The notes under the pieces were generated by a model. It worked only from the letters and a program-made list of their open reading frames with translations, searched no databases and was not told where the DNA came from. Below are positions 51,533 through 59,716 of a stretch of 64,000 nucleotides of DNA, piece after piece; within the stretch, counting starts at the first letter, position 1; the number at the start of each line of letters is the position of its first letter. The stretch is from Rhodococcus sp. 14-1411-2a (GTDB lineage Bacteria; Actinomycetota; Actinomycetes; Mycobacteriales; Mycobacteriaceae): positions 124,001 through 188,000 of the forward strand of contig NZ_NPGA01000005.1 in the NCBI RefSeq assembly GCF_002259485.1. The letters run 5' to 3'. The position numbers were made by a program, and so were the translations under genes.

Positions 51533-52638
51533 GCGATCGCGAGTCGGTCGTCCACCGAGTCGACCGCTGCGGCCAGAGTCGAGTGGTACAGCGCCTCGTA
51601 CTCGTCCACCATCCGGCCCATCGAGCACACCTTCTCCGCCCGGGCCCGGACGTCGGACCTCCTCAGCGCTGCCGCCGCGGGGATCGCTGCGGCGAGGCCG
51701 TGTACGTCGTCGGCAGCCACCAGCACTCCCGACGAGCCGTCGACGATCTCCGGTATGCCGCCCCTGGCGAACGCGGCGACGGGAGTGCCGCAGGCCAGCG
51801 CTTCTGCGACCACCAGGCCGTACGGTTCGGACCAGACCGGCGAGACCAGCGCGACCTCGGCACCTGCCACCAACGCCGCCAGGGCGGGCTGGTCGAGGTG
51901 TCCGACGTACCGGATGTTCTCGTCGAGCATGGGTTCGACGAACTCGTGAAAGTACTCGAGATTGCTCAGCGGACCGGCGATACGCAGCGAGCGCCCCGCT
52001 TCTTTCGCAGCCGCGATGGCCAGGTGCAGCCCCTTCTCCGGGACCACTCGACCGGACCACACCACATAGTCGCCACCGGTGCCGAACGGCCAGTCCTCCA
52101 ACGAGATTCCGTTGCGAATGACGACGGTTCCTGCGGTGACATCGGCCCACTGCGAGGCGGCGAACTCGCTGACAGCGGCGAACGTGTTGGCACCGGGAGG
52201 AGCCAGCGCAACCGCGGACTCCAGCCACGCGAACGGAGGCGTGTGCAGCGTCGTCACCATCGGTACCGAGAGCGTCGCCGACATCGCCAGCGGCAGGTAG
52301 TGCAGGCTGTGGTTGTGCACGATGTCGAACGACCGAGACAGCGTCCCGGCCAGTTCCAACATCACCGCCAGATAGGCGTGATGCTCACGGATCGCGGTGG
52401 GGGTGATCGCCACGTCGGCGATCGAGATCGGCGTCAGATCCAACGTTCGGACCGGCAGCATCGTTGCGTCCAGGTCGACGCTCGATCCGTCTGCAGCGAA
52501 CAGACTCACCTGATGTCCACGCTCGGTGAGCGCGCGCACCAGGTTGTAGACGTGCGCCTCCAGACCGCCTGCGAAGGGTTGCGCCACCGGAAAACTCGAC
52601 GACGCCAACACCGCGATGCGAAGTGGCTTCTCGTTCAA
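51529..52638 (-). CDS. Family 4 glycosyltransferase
   Basis: A 369-aa GT-B retaining glycosyltransferase. N-terminal GGLEAHVYNLVRALTERGHQV and C-terminal SPVWSEPYGLVVAEALACGTPVAAFARGGIPEIV (EX7E motif) are GT4 hallmarks. The start is a TTG at 52638: AAAGGAG lies 5 bases upstream, and the TTGA overlaps the stop of the preceding gene, in keeping with the overlaps throughout this operon. No ATG or GTG is available between this point and the conserved N-terminal strand. Confidence 0.85.
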   Translation of the reverse strand: MNEKPLRIAVLASSSFPVAQPFAGGLEAHVYNLVRALTERGHQVSLFAADGSSVDLDATMLPVRTLDLTPISIADVAITPTAIREHHAYLAVMLELAGTLSRSFDIVHNHSLHYLPLAMSATLSVPMVTTLHTPPFAWLESAVALAPPGANTFAAVSEFAASQWADVTAGTVVIRNGISLEDWPFGTGGDYVVWSGRVVPEKGLHLAIAAAKEAGRSLRIAGPLSNLEYFHEFVEPMLDENIRYVGHLDQPALAALVAGAEVALVSPVWSEPYGLVVAEALACGTPVAAFARGGIPEIVDGSSGVLVAADDVHGLAAAIPAAAALRRSDVRARAEKVCSMGRMVDEYEALYHSTLAAAVDSVDDRLAIA

Positions 52639-53720
52639 CGCATCTCCTTTGTCACTGCTGAATAGATCGCGGCATGAGTTGCTGCGATTCGCTGTCGTTG
52701 CTCCGCGCGAACGCCCGAATCGAGCGCAGGCGTCCGATCGGCGTGCGCTGCTCGCACGGCAGCAACGAGGGTGTCGGGATCGAACGAATCGATTCCCATC
52801 CGGAAACTGTGCACCCGGGCCTGATCTGCGTAGAAGCCGCAGTCCGACGCGACCACGGTGGTGCCGAGATCGCGGCAGGCCTCGAGCCAGCCCGAGTGTG
52901 TTCCGAAGCGATAGGGCAACACCGAGACATCGATCGACGACAGATAGTCCCACAGCGCGTCGTCGTCGAAACGTTCGTGCACACGCACGTCGACATCGGG
53001 AAAGCTTGTGTAGTCCAGCAACTTTGCGCCGACCGTCGGGCTGTACCAATGGCTGGAGGACTCGAACACGTCCTCGTCGATGTCCAACCGGACAGTGGCG
53101 TCGGGTAGCGATCGTGCGGCCTCGACCACGGCATCCATCACAGCCAACGGGTCCATGTTGGACCGCAGGTTCTTGGCATGGACGCCGATGACGAACGAGT
53201 CCGACTCCGGGCGCGGCAGTGTCATCCGCTCCAGCGGCACGACGTGTGGATGGTCCACCACTGTTGCCTCGACACCCCACCGATCGTGAATCCAGGCAGC
53301 GGCTCCCGCGGTGAGGGTGATGACGGCGGCGGCAGCGGGAACCAGTACGTCCAACTGTCGCAGGTGATCGGCACTGTCCGCGAAATGGGGATTGTGCAGG
53401 TCGTGAACCGTCAGAACCAATGGCTGCCGGTGGGCGCGCAGATGCTCGACGGTGCGGGTGAGTTCGTCGGACGTGAAGGACTCGAACCCGAAATGCACGT
53501 GCAGCACATCGAAGTGCACGTCGGTCTGCTCGGCGAGCCACCGAGCATCGAGCAGTCGTGGGGGCCACCACTGGCCGGGTACGTCGACTCTCGCCGGGGC
53601 AGGATCGGGCAGCACGATCACCGCCGAGTCGACGGACATCTCGTTCGGGGCAGCGCCGACGACGGGCTGCAGGTGTCGGACATAGGCGTGCGAGGACGGA
53701 ACCGATGCAACGCGAATCAT
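52635..53720 (-). CDS. GT-B glycosyltransferase, first gene of the operon
   Basis: A 361-aa protein. VHFDVLHVHFGFESFTSDEL, VLTVHDLHNPHF, VITLTAGAAAWIHDRWG, and late LPYRFGTHSGWLEACRDLGTTVVASDCGFYADQ follow a GT4-like pattern, although the donor EX7E motif is weak. ATG 53720 follows GAAGGAA; the frame is open to 53861 without support. Divergent from the WcbI gene over a gap with an inverted repeat. Confidence 0.75.
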   Translation of the reverse strand: MIRVASVPSSHAYVRHLQPVVGAAPNEMSVDSAVIVLPDPAPARVDVPGQWWPPRLLDARWLAEQTDVHFDVLHVHFGFESFTSDELTRTVEHLRAHRQPLVLTVHDLHNPHFADSADHLRQLDVLVPAAAAVITLTAGAAAWIHDRWGVEATVVDHPHVVPLERMTLPRPESDSFVIGVHAKNLRSNMDPLAVMDAVVEAARSLPDATVRLDIDEDVFESSSHWYSPTVGAKLLDYTSFPDVDVRVHERFDDDALWDYLSSIDVSVLPYRFGTHSGWLEACRDLGTTVVASDCGFYADQARVHSFRMGIDSFDPDTLVAAVRAAHADRTPALDSGVRAEQRQRIAATHAAIYSAVTKEMR

Positions 53721-53730
53721 GAATTCCTTC

Positions 53731-53786
53731 GGGTACAGGCAGGTGGATCGTGCCTGGTCCCGACACGCGATACGTAGCCTGTACCC
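53731..53786. promoter_or_regulatory. 10-bp inverted repeat between the two glycan operons
   Basis: GGGTACAGGC (53731-53740) and GCCTGTACCC (53777-53786) are exact complements, centres 46 bp apart, in the divergent promoter region. A smaller AGGCA/TGCCT pair is nested inside. A regulator that loops the DNA could control both operons at once. Confidence 0.5.
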
Positions 53787-53849
53787 AATTGCACCCGGGT
53801 TCAATCGGGGTTGGCGAAGCCCGTCCGCCGGGTCTACGTTGACGAGAGA

Positions 53850-54815
53850 ATGGTCCAACAAGAACGATCACACGACGTCGGGGCAAGCATGGACGGTCGC
53901 ACCCGCCATTACGGCGAATTCTACGGACTGGCGGACGACGCCGAGAAGGACGGACCGCTCCTGCTCGTCTGGGGAAACTGCCAGGCCGAGGCGCTGCGCA
54001 TCCTCCTCGGTTCCGACCCGGCCATGCCGCTGCGGACGGTACGCATCCCTCCCGTACACGAGCTGGAAGCCTCGGACCTGCCCCACGTCGACCGCCTCGT
54101 GCGCCAGGCGTCGGTGCTGCTCACCCAGCCGGTTCGAGCCGGCTATCGGTCGCTGCCACTGGGGGTGCCCGATCTCGCCGACACGCTCGCACCCGACGCC
54201 ACTGTGGTCCGGTGGCCGGTACTGAGATACGCGGGGCTGCACCCCTTCCAGGTCATCGTTCGACACCCGAGCGACCCCGCTGCCGTCCCGAACATGGTGC
54301 CGTACCACGACTTACGGACGATTCTGGCCGCCCGTCGCGGCCTGGGCGGCGACGAGGACTGGGATCGATCGGTCTCGGACGACGGTCTGCGACAGGCAGC
54401 CGAGGCGAGCCTCGACGAGTTGCGCCGACGCGAACGCCGGGACACCGACATCGTTGCCTCCGACCTGTTCGCAGACGCGGGGATCGACGCCACCCACACG
54501 ATCAACCATGCGACCAACGTGGTGCTCGGCGCTCTCGCCCAGCGCATACTCGATCAGTTGGGGACCGGCAGCACGGTGCGGGATCCGGGACGCGAGTTGC
54601 TCGGCGGCGTTCGCGCGCCCGTCGAGGGACGAGTGCTGAACGCACTTGGTCTGCAGGGCGATTCGCGGCCGAACTGGTCGGTGGACGGCGCTGCCCTGTC
54701 GCCGGATTCCGTTCATCGCGCTCACCTGCAGTGGTACGCGGATCGTCCCGAGTTCGTCGATGCTGCGCTCGAACGTCACGCCGAACTGATCCGAACCCTG
54801 GAGCTGGCACCGTGA
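53850..54815 (+). CDS. WcbI-type polysaccharide biosynthesis protein
   Basis: A 321-aa protein. LLLVWGNCQAEALRILL (GNCQ at 42-45) is the N-terminal signature of the WcbI family, whose founding member modifies capsule in Burkholderia pseudomallei, probably as a CoA-linked acyltransferase. Also seen are LTQPVR and the PVLRYAGLHPFQVIV stretch. The start is uncertain: ATG 53850 is listed, ATG 53889 (MDGRTRHYGE) is nearly as good and SD signals are weak for both. Its stop overlaps the next gene (GTGA). Confidence 0.72.
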   Translation: MVQQERSHDVGASMDGRTRHYGEFYGLADDAEKDGPLLLVWGNCQAEALRILLGSDPAMPLRTVRIPPVHELEASDLPHVDRLVRQASVLLTQPVRAGYRSLPLGVPDLADTLAPDATVVRWPVLRYAGLHPFQVIVRHPSDPAAVPNMVPYHDLRTILAARRGLGGDEDWDRSVSDDGLRQAAEASLDELRRRERRDTDIVASDLFADAGIDATHTINHATNVVLGALAQRILDQLGTGSTVRDPGRELLGGVRAPVEGRVLNALGLQGDSRPNWSVDGAALSPDSVHRAHLQWYADRPEFVDAALERHAELIRTLELAP

Positions 54816-57133
54816 CCGGGACGGTACTTCATCTCGTCATGGGGCCCGACGAGCACGGTGTCGTCCGCTGTGCGCGCGAATTGGCCTCCGCCACAGCCAG
54901 TCCGGTGATATCGTATCTCGAACAGCTCCCCCTCGACAGCGCGATTCACGTGCACTTCACCGACCGGTTGTTCGGCCGTACTGCAGAGGCAGCGGCGGAT
55001 GCTTTCGTCGCCTTCGCGCAGCGGCACCGCGCACCGATCACCGTCACGATGCACGATGTCCCGCAGGCATCCGACGGCCACGCATTCGAGGCGCGGAAGA
55101 AGTGCTACCGGCGGGTGGCCGATTGCGCCTCTGCCGTCGTCGTCTCCAGCATGCACGAGCGGCTACTGCTCGACGACGTCCTGGACGGTGGAGACGACGT
55201 TCGGGTGATCCCGCTTCCGATCGGACGCGCGGAGCCACGAACCGAAGACCGCGTCGCCCCGCGACAAGTCGTCGGCGTACTCGGATTCGTCTACCCGGGC
55301 AAAGGGCACGAGGAGGTGCTCGATGCCATTACGTCGCTGGACACCGACGTCGACTTTCTCTCGATCGGGTCCGCATCACCGGGCCACGAATCCATGATCG
55401 ACGAACTCGGCCGTGCTGCAGAGCAACTCGGCCGATCGTTCACCTCGACCGGTTTCGTTCCCGATGCAGAGCTGAACGAGATCCTGCGGTCGATCGCGAT
55501 TCCCGTCGCGTTCCACCGACACGTGTCGGCATCGGGTTCGATCAATTCCTGGATCGCGGCCGGCCGTCGACCACTCGTCCCGCGCGGTCGGTACGTGGAG
55601 GAGATGGAGACCAACTCCCCCGGGGCGCTGTGGATTCACGAGAATTCGGTCGAAGGTCTCGCGTCTGCGATGGCGGAGGCTCTGCGCCATCCCGACAGGA
55701 CCTGGCAGAACCGCGACGTGGTCACCTACCCCACCCTCGAGCAAGCAGCCGTGCTGTACCGCGCACTGTTCGACGAACAGTGTTCACCAACGGCAGACCA
55801 GCTACCCGACGGCCGATGGGTGGTTCCGGGCAATCGGTGGGATCTCGCCGAGCCGGTCGATCGGGATCCGCGAGTGTCCGTGGTGATCCCGTACTTTCGC
55901 CAGCAGCGTCAGCTGGAGTTCGTACTGACCGCGCTGACACTGCAGAGCTACCCGGCCTCGCTGCTCCAGGTGATCGTGGCCGACGACGGGTCCCCCGAAG
56001 CACCGGACGTCGACGGCTTCCGGACGGCCCTGGACATCACCGTCGTTCGACAGGACGATCTCGGCTTTCGCGCGGCGGCAGTACGCAATCTCGGCGCATC
56101 GGTGGCCGACGGGGAGATTCTGTGTTTTCTGGACGCCGATACCGTCCCCGAACCCGGCTACATCGCGGAATCGGTACGGCTGACAGGGGCGGTTCCCGAT
56201 GCTCTAGCCGTGGGTCGGCGACGCCATGCCGATCTGACGGGCTGGTCCGCCGAGGACGTGGCCGGGTGGTTCGGCGGCGAATTTTCCGGACCGCCGGAGT
56301 TGTCGGAGCCGGGGTGGCTTCGGGACGGGTATTTCCGCTCGCGAAACCTGCTCGATGCCGATCGACGTTCGTACCGGTACATCATCAGCGCCGTCATGTC
56401 GTGCAGCCGTCGGCTGTTCTCGGAGATCGGTGGATTCGACGAGACCTTCGTCGGTTACGGCGGAGAGGACTGGGAGTTCGCGCATCGCGCCTACGACGCC
56501 GGTGCCGTCCTGGCGCACCTGCCCCGAGCGGTCGCCTGGCACGACGGACCCGAATGGGCCGAGCGGACGGGTGGGGATCGCGAACGCAAGAATCTCGAAG
56601 CGCTGATGCTGTCCTCGCGCATCACCGACCCTGCGGCTCGCACTCACGGCCTCGTCTACGCCGTGCCCGAGATCGTCGTGGTCGTCGAGTGCGCCGGACA
56701 CAGCTCTGCCTCGCTGCTCGCCACGGTCGGTTCCGTTCTGCGCGAGCGAGATTGCGCGGTGTGGCTGGACGGTTCGGACGCGGCGTCGTTGCGAGAGCAG
56801 TGGGGCGACGTGGACCCACGGGTCCATCTGGGTCGGCCCGGCGACACCGGCCGCAGCCACATGGTCGTACACGTCCGCGGACTCGTACTGTTCGGTGAGC
56901 ACGCTCTGCGCCGGATGCTGGCAACCGGTGCCGATCACATGACCGTGGACGTGGGCGGCTCCGGTGTCGTCGAGTGTCGCAGTTCGCGGTCGAATGCGCG
57001 CGCGGCGCGGTGGGCCGATGAGCTCGGTCGTGATCGGCTCGATGCGGCCGAAGGCCTCTTCGGGCACATGCACCGCACGGCCGTCGAATTCGGGATCTCG
57101 ACCGGTGAACATCAACCGAATCTGTCCTGGTGA
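54812..57133 (+). CDS. Bifunctional glycosyltransferase (GT-B plus GT2)
   Basis: A 773-aa protein of two glycosyltransferases. Residues 1-~330 are GT-B-like (VLGFVYPGKGHEEVLDAI, SGSINSWIAAGRRPLVPRGRYVEEM). From about 354 a GT2 domain starts (VSVVIPYFRQQRQLEFVLTAL), with FLDADT (DXD, ~441) and GGFDETFVGYGGEDWEFAHRA (~545-560). About 150 residues after this carry VYAVPEIVVVVECAGHSSASLLATVGSVL, a possible incomplete third fold. GTG 54812 overlaps the WcbI stop. Its GT2 half resembles the 272-aa enzyme at 49710, which suggests they build related linkages. Confidence 0.82.
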   Translation: MTGTVLHLVMGPDEHGVVRCARELASATASPVISYLEQLPLDSAIHVHFTDRLFGRTAEAAADAFVAFAQRHRAPITVTMHDVPQASDGHAFEARKKCYRRVADCASAVVVSSMHERLLLDDVLDGGDDVRVIPLPIGRAEPRTEDRVAPRQVVGVLGFVYPGKGHEEVLDAITSLDTDVDFLSIGSASPGHESMIDELGRAAEQLGRSFTSTGFVPDAELNEILRSIAIPVAFHRHVSASGSINSWIAAGRRPLVPRGRYVEEMETNSPGALWIHENSVEGLASAMAEALRHPDRTWQNRDVVTYPTLEQAAVLYRALFDEQCSPTADQLPDGRWVVPGNRWDLAEPVDRDPRVSVVIPYFRQQRQLEFVLTALTLQSYPASLLQVIVADDGSPEAPDVDGFRTALDITVVRQDDLGFRAAAVRNLGASVADGEILCFLDADTVPEPGYIAESVRLTGAVPDALAVGRRRHADLTGWSAEDVAGWFGGEFSGPPELSEPGWLRDGYFRSRNLLDADRRSYRYIISAVMSCSRRLFSEIGGFDETFVGYGGEDWEFAHRAYDAGAVLAHLPRAVAWHDGPEWAERTGGDRERKNLEALMLSSRITDPAARTHGLVYAVPEIVVVVECAGHSSASLLATVGSVLRERDCAVWLDGSDAASLREQWGDVDPRVHLGRPGDTGRSHMVVHVRGLVLFGEHALRRMLATGADHMTVDVGGSGVVECRSSRSNARAARWADELGRDRLDAAEGLFGHMHRTAVEFGISTGEHQPNLSW

Positions 57134-57218
57134 AGGGAAATACGGTGCGGCGGCCACTGATGGAAGAATGGATGTCCGCGCTCGTCGGGGACGACGTAAC
57201 AGCAAGGTCGGGTGAACA

Positions 57219-57452
57219 ATGAACAGAACGCTGTATTCGATGCTCTGGATGATGGCGATCATCGCCCTCATCGCATTGATCTGGGGCACAGTCGGTTACG
57301 TGTACGCCGACGAACATCCTCTGCGCCGTGCGGCGTTCGTCGGTGGCGGAGTGTTGATCTCGGGCTGGCTGATCGTGCTCGCTGCCGTGGGCATCAAGAT
57401 CTCGCGACTGAAAGCGCGGCGGAGAGCGAGCAACTCCGACGACGACCGATAG
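57219..57452 (+). CDS. Small two-segment membrane protein
   Basis: A 77-aa protein with two hydrophobic helices (residues ~7-30 and ~38-60) and a basic C-terminus (KISRLKARRRASNSDDDR). No family is recognised. GGTCGGGTG lies ahead of ATG 57219. It stands between the bifunctional glycosyltransferase and the CDP-alcohol phosphotransferase on the same strand, so it may belong to the envelope-glycan group. Confidence 0.65.
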   Translation: MNRTLYSMLWMMAIIALIALIWGTVGYVYADEHPLRRAAFVGGGVLISGWLIVLAAVGIKISRLKARRRASNSDDDR

Positions 57453-57573
57453 TCCGGCTGCGGTGCGGATTGAGAACGCCGCGGGCGGGTACTCCGCATC
57501 GAAGTCTCGACGCGCAATCGCCGGTCAACTGCTCGTCGAGTTCCTCTCAGTCAGTGCCGAGCAAGGGTTCTCG

Positions 57574-58287
57574 ATGGTCAATCAGCGCAGTACGTCGAAG
57601 CAGCAGGGTGTGCCGGTACGTCCGGCGACTCGCGAGGAGTATCTGTCGACGTGGTCGACGCTGCACAACGGCATCGATCCTTCTGCTTCCGGGTTGGTCT
57701 CGGGTTGGCTTCGCGTCGTCTATGCGCTGAGCGCACCGTTGGTTCGCGCGTCCGTATCCGCCCACGCGGTCACCCTGACCGCCGTCGTGGTGGCAGGAGC
57801 GGCAGTGGCCCTGTCGCGCCCCGGCACCTCGGCACCACTGATCGCGGCTGTGCTGATCGTGATCTCCGGCCTGCTCGACGGTATCGACGGTGGGGTCGCG
57901 ATGATCGGTCGCTCCCAAACTCAGTGGGGGTACCTGCTCGATACCGTCGCCGATCGCTGCAGCGACCTGCTGCTCCTGGCGAGCGGTCTTGCGCTCGGAG
58001 CACCGATGCCGCTCGTTCTCGCGGTCGGTGTGACGACGATGCTGCACGAGATGGCCCGTGCCCGCGCGGTCGGTTCCGGCATCGAGGATGTCGGCTTTCT
58101 GACGGTGTGGGAGCGCCCCTCGCGGGTGATCGCGGCTGCGGTCACGGCGACGGTCGCCGGTGCCGCTCCGGCCGCCGCCGGATCATCGGCGACGATCGGA
58201 ATGTCGGTGACGTGTGCGCTCGCAGTCGTCGGGTTCATGCAGTTGATGTTCGGGCTGCATCGACGGGCCGATCGAACTCGGCGGTGA
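57574..58287 (+). CDS. CDP-alcohol phosphatidyltransferase-like protein with altered motif
   Basis: A 237-aa membrane enzyme with about six hydrophobic segments. The CDP-OH-P motif D-x2-DG-x2-AR-x8-G-x3-D-x3-D is present as D102, D105, G106, A109, G119, D123, D127, but the arginine after A109 is methionine (LLDGIDGGVAMIG). All aspartates that bind metal and the active base are kept. ATG 57574 follows AAGGG; an earlier start at 57463 has no such signal. The substrate is not known; a phosphosugar or phosphoalcohol could be joined to a CDP-lipid. Its end overlaps the YihY gene by 53 bp. Confidence 0.75.
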   Translation: MVNQRSTSKQQGVPVRPATREEYLSTWSTLHNGIDPSASGLVSGWLRVVYALSAPLVRASVSAHAVTLTAVVVAGAAVALSRPGTSAPLIAAVLIVISGLLDGIDGGVAMIGRSQTQWGYLLDTVADRCSDLLLLASGLALGAPMPLVLAVGVTTMLHEMARARAVGSGIEDVGFLTVWERPSRVIAAAVTATVAGAAPAAAGSSATIGMSVTCALAVVGFMQLMFGLHRRADRTRR

Positions 58288-59071
58288 CCAGCCAGCCGGC
58301 CAGAGCCAGTACATGGAACACGAACATCCACAACATCATTGCCACTCCACCGCCGATCGCGGTGAGGCCTCCGAACGGCGCACCCAGGTCCACCGGTATC
58401 GCCAGGAACAAGATGAATCCGTGGACGAACCCGGTGACGATGGACGAGGTGACGAGTGATCCGACGATCAACGCCCGCCCGCCCACCGCACGTGGCGCAA
58501 TCACGCGATAGGTCCATGCCAAGGGGACGGACAGGATCACCCACAGGCAGTTGAAGCCGAGGAACACGCGCGCCGCCATGGCACCGATTCCGCCGCCGCC
58601 GGTCGTTGCTTCGAGCAACCGCGCTACGCAGAGGACGCCTGCCAGCAAGACAGGCGCTGCGGCGAAGAACGGCACCATCGCCAGCCGACCCCGCCAACCG
58701 GTGAACGATTCTCGGATCGGAGCGAACCGCACGATCGCCCGGCGCAGGCCCTCCCCGTAGAACGTGGCGGGAAAGATGGCGATCAGGACGCCGATCGGGC
58801 CGAGTTCGATTCCTGCAGTGGCCAGTCCGTCCACGGCCGCACGAGCACCCAGGGCGTCGGGCAACAACGTCGACATGGCGTCGAAGCCCCCGCGCACCCA
58901 GTCGGCCGACACCAGCAGAGCGCAGGCGCGGATGGTGAGGAGCAACAGCGGCACCACGGCGATGACGGCGTAGAAGGTCAGGCCGCCCGCGATCAAGGTG
59001 GTGTCCTCGCGGGCGAACCCGGCTTTGATCGCCCCGACCCCCCGCGCTGCCCTGGTGCGTATCGAGGTCAT
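58235..59071 (-). CDS. YihY/virulence factor BrkB family membrane protein
   Basis: A 278-aa protein with six hydrophobic segments. The early REDTTLIAGGLTFYAVIAVVPLLLLTIRAC is the usual YihY first helix; GFNCLWVILSVPLAWTYRVIAPR and LAIPVDLGAPFGGLTAIGGGVAMMLWMFVFHVLALAGWLVTAEF complete the core. Often misnamed ribonuclease BN. Role unknown; the family is membrane bound. It converges on the CDP-alcohol gene with a 53-bp coding overlap. Confidence 0.85.
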   Translation of the reverse strand: MTSIRTRAARGVGAIKAGFAREDTTLIAGGLTFYAVIAVVPLLLLTIRACALLVSADWVRGGFDAMSTLLPDALGARAAVDGLATAGIELGPIGVLIAIFPATFYGEGLRRAIVRFAPIRESFTGWRGRLAMVPFFAAAPVLLAGVLCVARLLEATTGGGGIGAMAARVFLGFNCLWVILSVPLAWTYRVIAPRAVGGRALIVGSLVTSSIVTGFVHGFILFLAIPVDLGAPFGGLTAIGGGVAMMLWMFVFHVLALAGWLVTAEFDRPVDAARTSTA

Positions 59072-59110
59072 CTCGTGCGGGCACCGAAGTACAGGGCGAC
59101 CGTCGACGGG

Positions 59111-59503
59111 TCATTCAAGGGTGACCTCCACTCCGTCGATGACCTTGAGGAACGGGCAGATCGAGGTCGCCTGCGCCAACACTGCTTCGGCGTCGTCGGT
59201 ACCGGGAAGAGATACCGCGAGTGCGAACGTCGCGTCGTAGCCGGATGCGTCGGAGTCGGTGAGCACCACGGTGCCCTTCACTGCAAGCTCGTCGACGCTG
59301 CCCCCGACGGTTCCGAGCGCGATACGCAGAGATTCGACCAGGCAGCTCGACAATGCGGCGGCCATCAGCTGTTCCGGGTTGGTGTGCTCCCCCGGCCCCC
59401 CGAGTTGCTTCGGTTCGCGCACACCGAGGGACAGCACCCCGTCGTCGGAGGTGACTCCCGTCGCGGTGGCAGAGACAGTTGCTGTGTACAGCTCGGTGTT
59501 CAT
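59111..59503 (-). CDS. OsmC/Ohr-family peroxide-reducing protein
   Basis: A 130-aa protein. The two reactive cysteines are C54 (AALSSCLVESLR) and C116 (TSICPFLKV). Motif GGPGEHTNPEQLMAAALSSC is Ohr/OsmC-like. It should reduce organic hydroperoxides using lipoyl or thiol donors. ATG 59503. It is divergent from the ferritin-like gene, which carries a SigF-type promoter; no such promoter is seen on this side. It follows 39 bp from the YihY gene's start. Confidence 0.85.
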   Translation of the reverse strand: MNTELYTATVSATATGVTSDDGVLSLGVREPKQLGGPGEHTNPEQLMAAALSSCLVESLRIALGTVGGSVDELAVKGTVVLTDSDASGYDATFALAVSLPGTDDAEAVLAQATSICPFLKVIDGVEVTLE

Positions 59504-59606
59504 CGATGTCGGATGTCCAGTCGGCAGCCGATCGAAACCGTCAGGTTCCGCACCTGCGGGACGAGGCCGACGGGTACGTGTCGCTGTTCACATATCGGAC
59601 ACATCA

Positions 59607-59632
59607 GTTTGGTCGAACCTACCGACGGGTAA
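59607..59632 (+). promoter_or_regulatory. Sigma-F-like promoter for the ferritin-like gene
   Basis: GTTT (59607-59610), a 16-base spacer, and GGGTAA (59627-59632). The transcript would start near 59640, giving a leader of about 75 bases with AAAGGGGAG before the ATG. Confidence 0.65.
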
Positions 59633-59716
59633 TGCTGCAGTCAGGGCCGAGCATCACGCTGTGACCCACAGGCATCGGCCAGAGAAAATCGACCACCCGA
59701 CCGAAAGGGGAGCACC

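Noticed and set aside
50525-52228. A 567-aa form of the MurG-like glycosyltransferase
   Set aside because: The extra N-terminus is Arg-rich shadow sequence of the GT4 gene. The ATG at 51532 overlaps the preceding stop like other genes of the operon.
51529-53886. A 785-aa fusion of two glycosyltransferases
   Set aside because: The first half is out of frame with the GT at 52635-53720. The TTG at 52638 with a good SD gives a complete GT4 protein.
54212-54811. Longer 973-aa start for the bifunctional glycosyltransferase
   Set aside because: The added 200 codons overlie the WcbI gene in another frame and look Arg/Ser-rich; GTG 54812 overlaps the WcbI stop.
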